From: Clavelina lepadiformis
Taxonomy: Eukaryota > Chordata > Ascidiacea > Aplousobranchia > Clavelinidae
NCBI RefSeq assembly: GCF_947623445.1
Contig: NC_135244.1
Location: 15,314,860 to 15,378,859, forward strand
Reading direction: 5' to 3'
DNA length: 64,000 nucleotides
Shown: piece after piece, positions 25,882-36,770 of the stretch
How positions within the stretch are numbered: the stretch's first letter is position 1
How the letters are laid out: the number at the start of each line of letters is the position of its first letter
Made by a program: the position numbers and the translations under genes
Notes under the pieces: generated by a model
The model's database searches: none
The model's input: only the letters and a program-made list of their open reading frames with translations
Told to the model about the DNA's origin: nothing

Positions 25882-27565
25882 ACGCATGCAATTTGTAAAC
25901 GATGTGCCGCATCGTAGATTATACTGTTAACCAAATTAAACCATTTACGGTTGCTTAACTCAGTTAACTGTCGCTTTCTATAAACCGTAGCGCGTTTTTA
26001 CGTTGTAAAAGTATTTTAGAACCTTATTCAAACAAACTTTCTGAAGTTGAAAGCAGTGTTAAAGAGCCGAACCCCAGCCAGGAAGATGCCGCCAGGTTGC
26101 GTCAGGTTGAATTCTGTACGAAGTTGGCGAGTTTTGGCATGGTATGGCACCAGTAGCGGATTAAGGCGAAGCTGATAGGGCTGCAGCCTCAGGCCCACTG
26201 GCACAAATAGGCCCACCAGAATACGTACGCTTTTATAAGAAATAAGCATGTTTACCCAAAAGTCTGTAAGTACGTGGTTTGTTTGTCAAATTTTTTCTCG
26301 AGTGATATGCTCTCAGGTAAGTCCTGCATAGCAAAATGCAATAAAAACAGAAAATTTACAAGAAGCCTATGTAGTATTATTGTACAAAAACAATAGTAGA
26401 AATACAGAGCACCTCAAAAGTTATTTTTAGTTTATTTCAATGAACTTTTGCAAGATTGATTTTGGTGGCGTCCAAATTGAGATTTGTTTTTTACGTGCAC
26501 AATTTTATGAGCTCAAAGTAATGCAACCAAGCAAACGTACTTGAAACTCTGTTCATGTAATTTTTTTTAAGTTAGTTAGACAGAGGTTGAGTTGTCCGGA
26601 GTTGATTTGTCCGGGGTTGAGTTGACCGACCACCGGCAGGCCCATTCTTACATCACATTTAAACTCATTTAAACTTATGAAAACTATCTTGTCATGTGTA
26701 ACTACTAGCATTAGTTTCAATTGCATTTATTACGGGATGTGTGTTTTGCAAAACTAATTTTATTTGGATCTTGATTCTTTAACATCACCTGTTTTCTGTT
26801 AAACCAAATTTGGCTCATGGCTTTCATCTGTAGAGTGTGATGAAGTTAGGCTAAGTTGCACCATAGTTAAGCAACAGCTAATACAAGAATTAAAAGAATT
26901 CGTGCCTAAGCGCTTACTCCAAAGTAGAGTGCGGAGCAACAAACTAGAAATTTAGCAAATATACACCTTGGTTTGTTTGAAATATATGTTACGTCGTCGA
27001 ATAATGTAACTAATTGATTCCTATTAACGAAGAAACAATGAAAAATTGCACTGGCTGGTAAGTCCCCTAATGTGAAGCCGCACTTCAAATTCCTAAAACA
27101 ATGATAGCCGTAAAGCCCATATGATTGCCCTATTAGATAATCGAAATATCTTAATATGATTTATAAGTAATGCGTTGATTAAATATTTAACAAAATTTTT
27201 AAAACATTCCGGAAAGGCTTTTTAATGGCAGAGTCTTGAGATGCTAAATTTTCAAAGAAAGTACTTTAACCAAAATTTTCCCACACTACCATGCCTTTAT
27301 CAACTTGATGATTTTCTAAAAATTTGGCAACTTTATTTAAATATGGAAAACCATTTCTTTTTTGTGATACGGTTGGGTTGTTTGTGAATTCTTGTCGTCT
27401 ATGTCAAATAGTATAACTCATTTTCCAAGACTAAACTTGTTACGTGTTCTTGTACTAACTTTATTTACCTTGCTGGATCGTTACTGTTGATGGTGATATT
27501 ATATTATTTTGGAAAGTATGACGAAGTTTACTGAAGTTGCCTTTTGCAAATAACGTTTTTTGTTA
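25882..27565. other. Gene-free stretch before retroelement relic
   Basis: No supported exon. It contains a short imperfect tandem repeat (26584-26628) and a GC-richer patch near 26060-26230 with AGTAGCGGATTAAGG, which looks like a transposon terminus without a partner. Confidence 0.35.
26584..26628. repeat. Short imperfect tandem repeat
   Basis: Three tandem copies of about 15 bp: GGTTGAGTTGTCCGG, AGTTGATTTGTCCGG and GGTTGAGTTGACCG. Confidence 0.75.
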
Positions 27566-27610
27566 CGCTGGTCTCGGAATGGAGGCGTGGGTTCAAATCC
27601 CACTTCTGAC
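27566..27610 (+). pseudogene. 3' half of a tRNA-Leu
   Basis: Bases from CGCTGGTCTCGGAATGGAGG (variable arm) through the T arm (GGGTTCAAATCCCAC) to the acceptor strand TTCTGAC match the 3' half of eukaryotic tRNA-Leu. The anticodon arm and 5' half are absent, so no functional tRNA can form. It is probably a retroposed or recombined fragment. Confidence 0.7.
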
Positions 27611-27689
27611 TCCACGTAGTGTTTGTCGCGTCATACACAACTAGCTTTATTAATGCTCAAGGGCTCTTTACCCCTCAAACAGTGTGCTG

Positions 27690-30010
27690 TATATATATAG
27701 AGCTGAAGCTCGTATTCATAGAAATCATACACACAAGACCATAGACATATAACATCAGGCACTTTAATAAAATTTGAAAAATAATCCACTGTTACCAGGT
27801 GTTGGCGGCCTTCATGTTCACAAATATCAATTGCTACTTTTTCCCATGGCTGATTTCCCTCGTCATAGAGTTTCACAGTTTCCTTTTGATTTTCTGGTTT
27901 CAGTTAATTGCATGCTTCGCACGAGGCAGCGATTTCCTTCATTTCACTGGGCATACCGATCCAAAACATTGTGCCACGCTCATCATGCTGACAAAACCAT
28001 GATGTAAACTGCGAAGACACGCTTCATGTCAGCTGTAAGAGATTTTGGAATGAGTATTCTCTCTCCTTCTGCTCCTAACTGCTGCTTTGTATCCGCACGG
28101 CCGTTTTCTATCACTTCTAACAGCATCTCAATTTCTGTATCATCTTTTGGCGCTGCTTTAACTCGTTCAATCCGTTTGTCAGGAATAGCCTACTTGTAAA
28201 TGCCTCAATGCTCATAATTATTCTTCTCTCTGTGTTTGATGCCTCGATAGATGCTCGGCTGAGTGTATCAGCAGTAACAAAATGTCACGACAGGGTGTGT
28301 ATTGCAAAGCGATGTCGTATCGGTTAAGACGCATGATTAATGATTGAAGACGTCGCGGTACCTGTCTTAGAGGTTTTGTTAAGATTGTTTCCAACGGCTT
28401 GTGGTCGTTTTCGACAACAACTTCTCTTGCAAAAGTACAGGGTGGGTCAGAAAAACCTACCACATTTCAAATTGTTACTGTACCAAAGCTGTAGCAGTCT
28501 GACAGGAGGTTGAATTGAAATTTTGCAGCAAAGGACTTACCATTTGTGTTTCAGGTTTTAGTTTTTATAAGTAAATAATGTTTTGTGCAATTTTTTAAAA
28601 TTTTGTATCTGTATGTAAAATGGCCTGGACTGGCGTGCCTGTGCCAACACCGTGCATTTATTGTGGAAGATTTCATTAGAAATGGGGAATCTGTGACTCG
28701 AACGCTAAGAAATTTTAAGACTCATTTCAAACTAAACCGTAACGACCCTGGACCCAATCGAAACTCTGTAATGCTCTGGGTCAAAAATTTCAGAGCTACG
28801 GGTTCAGCACTAATTCGAAAGCCACCTGGAAGGCCTCGAGGGCGCCATCTTCATCTCGAGGGCACCACCTACAGGATGGAATAATTAAAACATGATTACA
28901 TCAAATGGTAACCTTTTGACTTTGAGATGAGACAATAAATGTTTTGATTGCTTATAAATTTTGTCTCTTTTTCCTAGTTTGAAATGTGGTAGGTTTTTCT
29001 GCCCCACCCTGTATATTGGTGAAATCGCTCAAAACCGTAAACAACTGCCAACGTTTCTTTTTCAATTTGCGCCCAGTTCCGCTTGGCTGGCGTCAGTGAT
29101 CTGGATGCATATTCTACCGGCTCACTTTCTTGCATGAGCACTGCTCTAGTCCATCTTTGGGACGATCAACTTGAAAGCACAAAGCTTTACTTGAATCATA
29201 ATATAACAGGACAGGTGTCACAATAACTTTTGTTTTTATGTCAAACGCTGCTAGTTCACCTTTGGTCCATTTCCCCGTTACATTTAGCGTACGAAGAGGT
29301 TCTAGATCACTTGTTAAATTCGCCATAAATCGTCTAGTTTTACACGCAAGTAACGTTCTTTGACATCTAGCTCGCTGAATTCTTTTGCCTGTCTGAGTTT
29401 CGGCAATACATCATCAATCGTTGGTAGTTTGAAATGTTTTCGCTTTAGGGGTCGATTCAATGGCTGCTGGGGATACACGCAGATTCTTAAACCTCGATTT
29501 GGTTTCTCTACGGCAGCCATCTGACTGACCCATTCTGTTGGATCGTCGACACATTGTAATACTCCTCTCTTCTTCAAGCGAAGACGTTCTTCCTGCACCT
29601 CTTTTCGACGATAAAATGGAATCTTCCTGCAAGATAAGACGTTTGAAGTAGGTTCTGGGTCCACGGTGAGTCGGACTGGGCCCAGATCGTCTTATTGCAC
29701 TACGGATATAAAACGCTCATCCTTCACCGTAATAAGGCTCATTGTCTGAATAGTATGCAATCTTAATAAGCAGTCGAAAGAATTTTGGACAACATTTAAT
29801 GCAACAGCGTGCTCTTCATTCGTCTTAGGGTTCAGAACCATTGTCGTTTTTTCCTAACAGTTTCATTACCGAACTTGTACCACATAAGCATATCTGCATC
29901 AACGTGGACTTTTCTTGCGAAGGAACTTTTGGCACATTGCGTTCACATCCCCACCACTGTCTAATTGGAATTCCATATCACAGTCATTCACCTGCAATTG
30001 CTCAGTAAAA
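27690..30010 (-). mobile_element. Decayed Gypsy-type LTR retroelement (pol)
   Basis: Minus-strand fragments lie in Gypsy pol order. They are an aspartic-protease remnant with DSG (near 29960), the N-terminal part of reverse transcriptase (29664-29320), the RT/RNase H connection (29326-29114), RNase H continuing across an insertion to about 28218 (ENDHKPLE at about 28420-28395), a degenerate integrase zinc-binding region (about 28190-27880) and the start of the integrase core (27876-27770, VDYFSNFIKV). The RT palm with the YxDD motif is missing, and frameshifts and stops are present, so it is dead. A mariner derivative interrupts RNase H. No LTRs, primer-binding site or gag could be recognised. 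It is described as a relic only. Confidence 0.85.
28438..29011 (+). mobile_element. mariner deletion derivative inside the Gypsy relic
   Basis: A 574-bp element with terminal inverted repeats of about 34 bp (left starts CAGGGTGGGTCAGAAAAACC; right ends GTTTTTCTGCCCCACCCTG), flanked by TA on both sides (28436-28437 and 29012-29013), the mariner target duplication. An open frame at 28585-28884 encodes only the N-terminal helix-turn-helix (RNGESVTRTLRNF, ALIRKPPGRPRG). It then jumps to a remnant of the transposase C-terminus (GHHLQDGIIKT in another frame), so the catalytic DDE/D core is deleted. It is non-autonomous. The Gypsy reading frame resumes on each side of the TA sites. Confidence 0.92.
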
Positions 30011-30428
30011 CGATTTTTCGGCGACGATCCTAACTCCTGCAACCATGATCCGTTTGAAGCGACTTCGTCGAGTTATTAGTGTTTACAACCAGGATTTTCG
30101 ACCCTCACTTCACGTTAAAATGATTATGGTATCGGCATTTTTAACACACTTTTGCCTAAGCATGACAGCTATTTTTCCTCTTCTTGTGAGATTTGCCCAG
30201 CTTTCTAATTTGTGTCATTCGTCATCTTGTTTGCTGCTAAGTGAACTTTATTAATTTTCTGCGCAGGCAATGTTCCATGTGACAATTCCTTGTAGGAATG
30301 ACACAGATGACGGTACATAAACTGGTGATTGAGGAAGAGTCATTGCCAAAATTGTAGCCTACATAAACCGGTAAAGCATTCTTGTTTTTACCACAGTTAC
30401 CGTGACTGCGGTAAAAACATGTCTATAG

Positions 30429-30458
30429 ACTCTAGAGTCTAGAGTCTAGAGTCTAGAG
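30429..30458. repeat. 7-bp tandem repeat (GTCTAGA)n
   Basis: Four near-perfect units of CTCTAGA/GTCTAGA, each containing the self-complementary TCTAGA. Confidence 0.85.
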
Positions 30459-32230
30459 CTTACAGCTAAGACTGATCTGTACTGCAGGTTAGCATTTACA
30501 TTAGTATTAGCCGGTACAAATACATCAACGTTATTTGTTTAAATAAGCCAGTTCAAGCTTATTTAACGTAAAATATTACTGTTATACACATAAGTCCACT
30601 ATAATTTTATATATTACTGCATTTACTTGTAGGTAACACAAAACCTTCTCTTCATACTAATCCAAATATCTGACGTATCCCTATTGTTTTTTATTGTGAG
30701 GTACTGACGTTATAAAAACCGTGATTCTCGTCTACATTTTAGTACAAATCATTTCACGAGTATATTCGCTGACAACCACTCTATGATTTAAGACCAGCTT
30801 GTTTTTGGACTTGCCCCTCGTTTTAACATCTTCATTCACCTTGACAAATACACACTAGGTTAAGCTTAATTGAGGCAAAATATTCCTGTTATGCACTTAA
30901 TTACGCTTTAATTATACCCACTGTATTTCTTGTCGCCTGTCGGCCACACGCTGCATTCCTTCCATAGTTGATCAAACACCTGAAGCACTGAATTTGCGTT
31001 TTTTGCGATACTTATGGCAACAACTACTCAACTCAGCCATGACATATTAATAAAAACCCTTTCTCCAGTGTACTTACACTGAAAACTATTCTTAGATTAT
31101 TTAGGTCAGGTTTAGCCTAGGTCTGCTATGTTATAAGATTTACGTTAGGGTTAATAAGTTAATAAGAAACTGTGAAAAATATAGCCTCGAATGCACGATT
31201 TTTTCCCTTGAAATAGTGGCAGCTTCACTTTTAAACGGTATCTTTAACAATGAACTGCCTGACTACGTAAATGAAACAGTCGCTTTGTGATAAATTATAG
31301 CCAAAGCAAAGCGCAGTAATGCATATATTATTTTTTTACAAGCGATAACTGTTTTTTAGATACAAAATGCATGCGTAGAGTATACAATCTAATACATACA
31401 GTTTATCTTTTCTATTTCCGCCATTTGTAGGAACCTATAATCATGCAAGGGGTACAAGTTAAAGCATCGCGAACATTAAGAATGTGCCCATAAATAAATG
31501 TAGACCTTAGAATTATTCCTAGCTTTGGATTATTACGGACCCTGGTCAACAGAAACAGTTTTGTTTACAATATAGAAATTGGTTGCAATTGTTGCATTTC
31601 CTACCGTTGCATCATGTTTCCCATAAGTAGGCTACATTAGTTGCATTTGTTATGCTGTTTGATAATTAATTAATAGTTAGCAGCAGTGTTAGGTACAAAT
31701 TAGCATTTGGTGTAGCTACATTTGTTACATTTTGGAATATAATATACTTTAGCTATTTTTTACTTTGAATTATTCGCAAACAAACGTAAAATCCGCTAAC
31801 GAAAAATCTTTGTGTGAACCAAGGCTTAAATTCCTTCCTCACCTACCGTAAGCACAAGCAACATTTCTCTCTCGAGTTTATTAAACCAGGCCGGTCACAA
31901 CGAGTAGTTGTATTCTTCCCTATATGTTTCAAGTGTGTGCTAAGCAAGCATACGTGTCACGCTCGAACGACGTGAAAGTAGCCAGGTAAATAGTAGGATG
32001 CAGCCTAATGAGAAGAAAACGCAGAAAAGTGTTCGCTCTTGGTTGAACTGTTGCATTGGTAGGCTTGGAAAAGATGTTGATGATGAGATATGCAGGCCAA
32101 GGAAACCATAAATTAAATATGTATGACACATTTTATAACACAAAAAGATAACCGAAAACTGTTACAAATTCGATAAGTTTCAGATTGTGGTTGATAACTG
32201 CCTGTAACGACTAAATTGCTATACTGTAAT
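30459..32230. other. Intergenic upstream of the sulfotransferase-like array
   Basis: AT-rich with no supported exon. It should contain the promoter of the first array gene. Short open frames near 31929-32143 (minus) look like chance. Confidence 0.4.
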
Positions 32231-35200
32231 ATGAAGGTGATATGTGCTGGTGCACCAAAAACAGGAACAAAGTCTTTAGCTAGAGCACTGAGAATTTTGG
32301 GCTATGACGCAGGTAGGTCCGCATTCTTCACATTCTGCGAATGTATGTTTAAGTTTTGGTGACATTTTTGCAAAAAATAAGTAGGCTACAGTTAAGCTTT
32401 TAATTGAGCCTTGATCTGGATCTGATCTTGTAAACTATCGCGTAATGAATTCCCTGATCTACCAGGCCATGTGGCAAGATACTCAATTCACGTGAGATCT
32501 GCACATGGCCACGTTTTCATTTGTGTTCATCGTGTAAGCTACAATTTATCAAGATCTTTTAGTGATTGTGTGCAGGGTTTTGTGTCAAACTTGTCTGAAG
32601 ACTTGTTTGTTTTTGGTATGATGTCATGCTTGACAATTGATTCCCTTTGTACTTTTTACGCACTCTATTTTTTTGTTCTAGAATTCACGTCTTAAATAAC
32701 CGGAATTTTTGTGAGAAATTTTGCTTCATAAATTTATTTTGCTTGCCAAGAATTATGGTTAGATGAGCTTATACCTCCCTAAAGCAATGTTTTTTACGAA
32801 GTGACTATTTCACCATATGTATGTCACGTAGCCTGTAGGGGTAGACGGTTAGTAGAATGCAAAAAGTGGATTTTAGCTTTATTAAAGCTTTTATTGGAGT
32901 TAAATTTAGATTAGAAGCTTTGCAAAATAGTTTCGAACGCATGATGTTTTTCTGGTGAAATAGTGGAAACCTATTTTTAATGTGTGAAATGGTATAGTCT
33001 ACGTATTAAGAACGTTTAAGAAAAAAAATCAATATTTTAAACAATGAAACATCACTACTTCATACTTGCAAGTTTGTTTGTTATAAGACTTGTTGTTTTT
33101 GTTAAATAAACAAAAATTTTCAGTTCATTACTGACAATTAAATCTGTTTTCACTTTTATGGTTTTTCTTGAGAAACGCTATCCGATCGTGTTTGGATGAT
33201 TTGCTCATGAAACCAAAAAGTGTGGATCGTTTTCCTACAGATCAAAAAACACTGCCCCAAGGCGAAAACAATTTGTAAACGTACTTCTATAAAATAAGCT
33301 AGACGTTTACTGCCATAGAAAACGCATGATCAAAACAGATGTCTTACTATACTCATACAAATGTTCAAATCAGATACATTGTATTTGATGACGAAATTAT
33401 CACGCGAAACATGTATCTTTCTTTGGATCATTTCCTAAAGTGGGCACCCATTCTTTACAAGACAACTAGAAAACTTAAAAAATTTCCATTACACTTCCTT
33501 AAATGAAAGGTATTTTTATGTTTAAAAAATATGGCTGGGTATGAACAACATTTAACAGTTTCTCATGTCATAACTGTTGCAGTGTATGATGTGGAAGAGG
33601 CTGCGGAGTTTGGTTTCGAGGAATGGGAGGATTTGATGAAGAACAGACAACCTGACATGAGAGTTTTACTCGACACCGTTTATTCCAACAATGTTGAGGC
33701 TGTCGTCGACATGCCGCATTCATATTTCTTTGACAGGTTCCTTGAACGGTGGCCAGATGCAAAGGTTAATTATTATTTATTGCTCTTTAAATAAACTGCA
33801 ATTGTTTGCCAAATAAGAAGAAAAACTGGCGTTATATTGTTTCAGAAAACATAGTTAATTACATTTATCAATGCACAACAATTTAACAAATCTGCCTTAT
33901 TTAAATGTTAATGATTTTCGTTGTAAATTACAATGAAAATAACCTAAACTTAACTCTTCAATAATGCTTTATAACAAACAACGCGTACTTTTGATAGGTT
34001 ATTTTATCCATACGTGATGAAGATGAATGGTTTCGCAGTTTCAAAGGAATGGTCGACCGAGCCGCCAAGGAGTATCCCTTTATTAGTTTGTTTCGTTCTC
34101 TTGCACCCTCAGTAAATCGGCTAATCGAATGGAACGTTTGGCTTATGAGAGTCACTGTCGTAAGTTGTTATCAAGGAAAATAACCTGAAAATATTTATTG
34201 GAGGACGCATTTTTGTATCAGAAAGAGAATAACGTCCTAGCTGGAATAAGTTCAAAATGGCTTAACTTAATACGATCTTGGTCTTAATCAATCCTTTGAT
34301 GGTCTGATTTTTGATAATTTTGTTGCCGTGTTCATTTATTTCGCTGATAAATTTATTACCGGCGTTTAATCGCCGATTTCTATAAGATGATTGAAACGTG
34401 CCGTTAATAACCAGTGAATGCTCACTTTACGTCGCTTCGGCTTCACCTCTTCTATCAAAGTCTATGATTATTTGGAATAGGGTTTTGTTTACTTAAAGTA
34501 TAGGCTATTTGGCATTTTCCCGTTAAGGAAGCGTACATTTGATTTATCACAAAATTATTTAAAAGTTAAATGCTAAATTTAGCATTTTCGAAATAAAATC
34601 AAGAAAACGTACGAATACATGGCAATGGTTACGTAATTTAGGTCGGTATGTCTTATTCATTAAATTATTAATACTAATTCAAAGCGGATAATTTTGTTTT
34701 TAGGGAATAGAAAAACCCGATGCGTTTGTATGGAAGACGTGGTATAGAAGACATAACAAGTTTGTTCAAGTTACCGTTCCTCCACAGCAACTTTTGGAAT
34801 ATCGAGTAAAAGAGGTAACCTGTTGAAAATATTTCGTGTTGAGATTCTCAAAGATCTCTTCTATGAACTATACTGCCTTATCATGGCAAAAGAGCATTTA
34901 AGTGTCCTCATAACCATCTTTTAAACTAAGCAGGGGGAAACTTTGTTTCCAGAGAGATAGCAATACCAAGATAAATCGAAACTAAGAGGTCAAATTAAAA
35001 CTGGAAAAAATCAACAATCTACTGTATGAAATGGTACACAATGTGAATGATGCTATATACGTAGTTCGACGCATGGGTAAATAGGAAACGCATTCCAGGC
35101 TTTGTTCAAAAAAACAGGTTCTGACAGTCTAATTCGAAAAAGAAGCTAGACCCATTAACTTTTGCCGTTGTTGGTAAACCACTAATGCGTTGACTTAGTG

Positions 35201-36770
35201 TTTGAAAAGGATACCCGAAACAGCGCAGAGTACTTGCAGTTTTAAAGGTAATTTTAAAGACAGCCAATGCCTAATAGTTCAGAAAGTTATCAAACGTCAA
35301 CAATTGAAAACTAGAACTTCCTATAAAGTTATATTTAAAGCTTTTTACTCCCCCAGGAAAAAAACAGGAACCATAGTTGAAGAAGCCAAACGCTATTACC
35401 GGAATACCGTAGGAATTTTTTCAACAAAGCACTGTGGCTCAGAAACTGTTCAGCTGACTGATGAGAGGAAATCCTTTTTTGCTGACTTCAATTATTAGTT
35501 TCGACTCAAGAGAATTTGAGAAATTTTATAAATTCTCAGCTGGCGGATTGTGTAGAAAAGTTGGATGCATAAGGACGCCGAGTGTTGATTTTAAAGCAAA
35601 AGCTGAATGCACAAAGTTTCTTTTGTATAAATGACAAGTGTATGTTTCTAACTCACAATACTTCAAATTTTTGGATGAAATTGAACCCGCCCTGCAAGAG
35701 GGTAGCACCAAAAGAATTCAAATTTTGGTTGGTCGACTTTCATACACATGTTGGAGCTGATGACCGCACATGGAAGTGTGTGATTGAATGGTATGATGAT
35801 GCAAAACCTAACGGATTGGAAAGGATCTTACCGCTACGTTGTATAACAGCGGTCTTAACATAAGGAGCGCACTTTCCGACGTTTTCTCTGGAGAAGACGT
35901 CCAAGAAAAAAATCGATAGTGATTAATAAATCAATGACCACCCAATTGTCGTCAACCTGCTCCCAATATCTCATAAAATCGATTGGTAGAATCTATTAGT
36001 CATAAATCATTATACAATTACCCTGAAGTTCCTGCCAGTGTTAAACAGGCAATGGTAATACGTCATCATAATACCCTAGAGAAAACTTTCCAAACAAGAT
36101 GTGTGCTTGCCATTACTGACCAGTAACCTAAAAGAACGGTGGGTCCACCAACAAACTGGTGGTACATATAACGTTTACCTCACTGACTTGGCCTAGTCAA
36201 GACCCGGTAGGCCTAGCTATGTCTTTTAGCAGCACTGGCAGTTATGGCAAAAGTCTGCAACTTGTTTGTAGGTTAAATAGCTGCTAGAGCTGTTATCCTC
36301 GCGATCCTCCCCGAAAGAGGATTCGGAAGAAAGTTAAGAGAGAGAGAGAGAGAAAGAGAGACAGACAGACAGAGAGATAATATGTGTGTCTTCGTGTCTC
36401 CGTGATATCATTGTCATAGTTTTTACTCCCCAGCATTTAGGCTTGCGGTAGCTTAGTTGAAACTTTGAAGCAAGCGTTTTGATGTAATATCTTTCTGTTT
36501 TTACAAATTTGTAAATATTTTGATATAAATTACACATATGTATTATACTTTTAGGGTTGGGCACCGTTGTGCAAATTTCTTGATAAACCAATTCCAAAGG
36601 ATGATTTTCCATTTGAAAACAAGGCTGGAATAGCTCACAACATTGCAAATAAGCTTATGCAAGATACTTGGATAGCGAAGAAAGCTTATAGAGAAATTAT
36701 TCTTGTTTTGACACTGCTGCCTGTGTTTTTTGCTTTCATTGTTGGATTCGTTTATTTTAATTTTATTTAA
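32231..36770 (+). CDS. Sulfotransferase-like P-loop protein, copy A
   Basis: A protein of the Sulfotransfer_4-type family (P-loop, PAPS-binding fold). Exons: 32231-32312, 33583-33764, 33998-34159, 34704-34814 and 36555-36770. The total is 753 bp, 250 aa, with all junctions in phase. Residues 1-15 (MKVICAGAPKTGTKS) hold the phosphate-binding loop for the PAPS 5' phosphosulfate. VVDMPHSYFF and the strand VILSIRDEDEWFRSF (from residue 89) are the family core, with the RDxxxW segment expected to contact the 3' phosphate. WKTWYRRHNKFV and GWAPLCKFLDKPIP (from residue 180) complete the domain. The last ~25 residues are one hydrophobic helix (LTLLPVFFAFIVGFVYF) with no N-terminal signal, so a tail-anchored protein with a cytosolic domain is inferred. 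The substrate is unknown. It is the first of four head-to-tail paralogues. Residue-level catalysis cannot be confirmed from sequence alone. Confidence 0.85.
36337..36378. repeat. (GA)n/(GACA)n simple repeat
   Basis: A purine-rich microsatellite in the last intron of copy A. Confidence 0.9.

Noticed and set aside
27566-27610. tRNA-Leu-like stretch as a Gypsy primer-binding site
   Set aside because: It is far longer than a primer-binding site, lies downstream of integrase, and the element's 5' end is near 30 kb.
35202-35863. Two open frames (98 and 93 codons) in intron 4 of array copy A
   Set aside because: No domain is recognised, and exons 4 and 5 splice past them with the same phase as in the paralogues.
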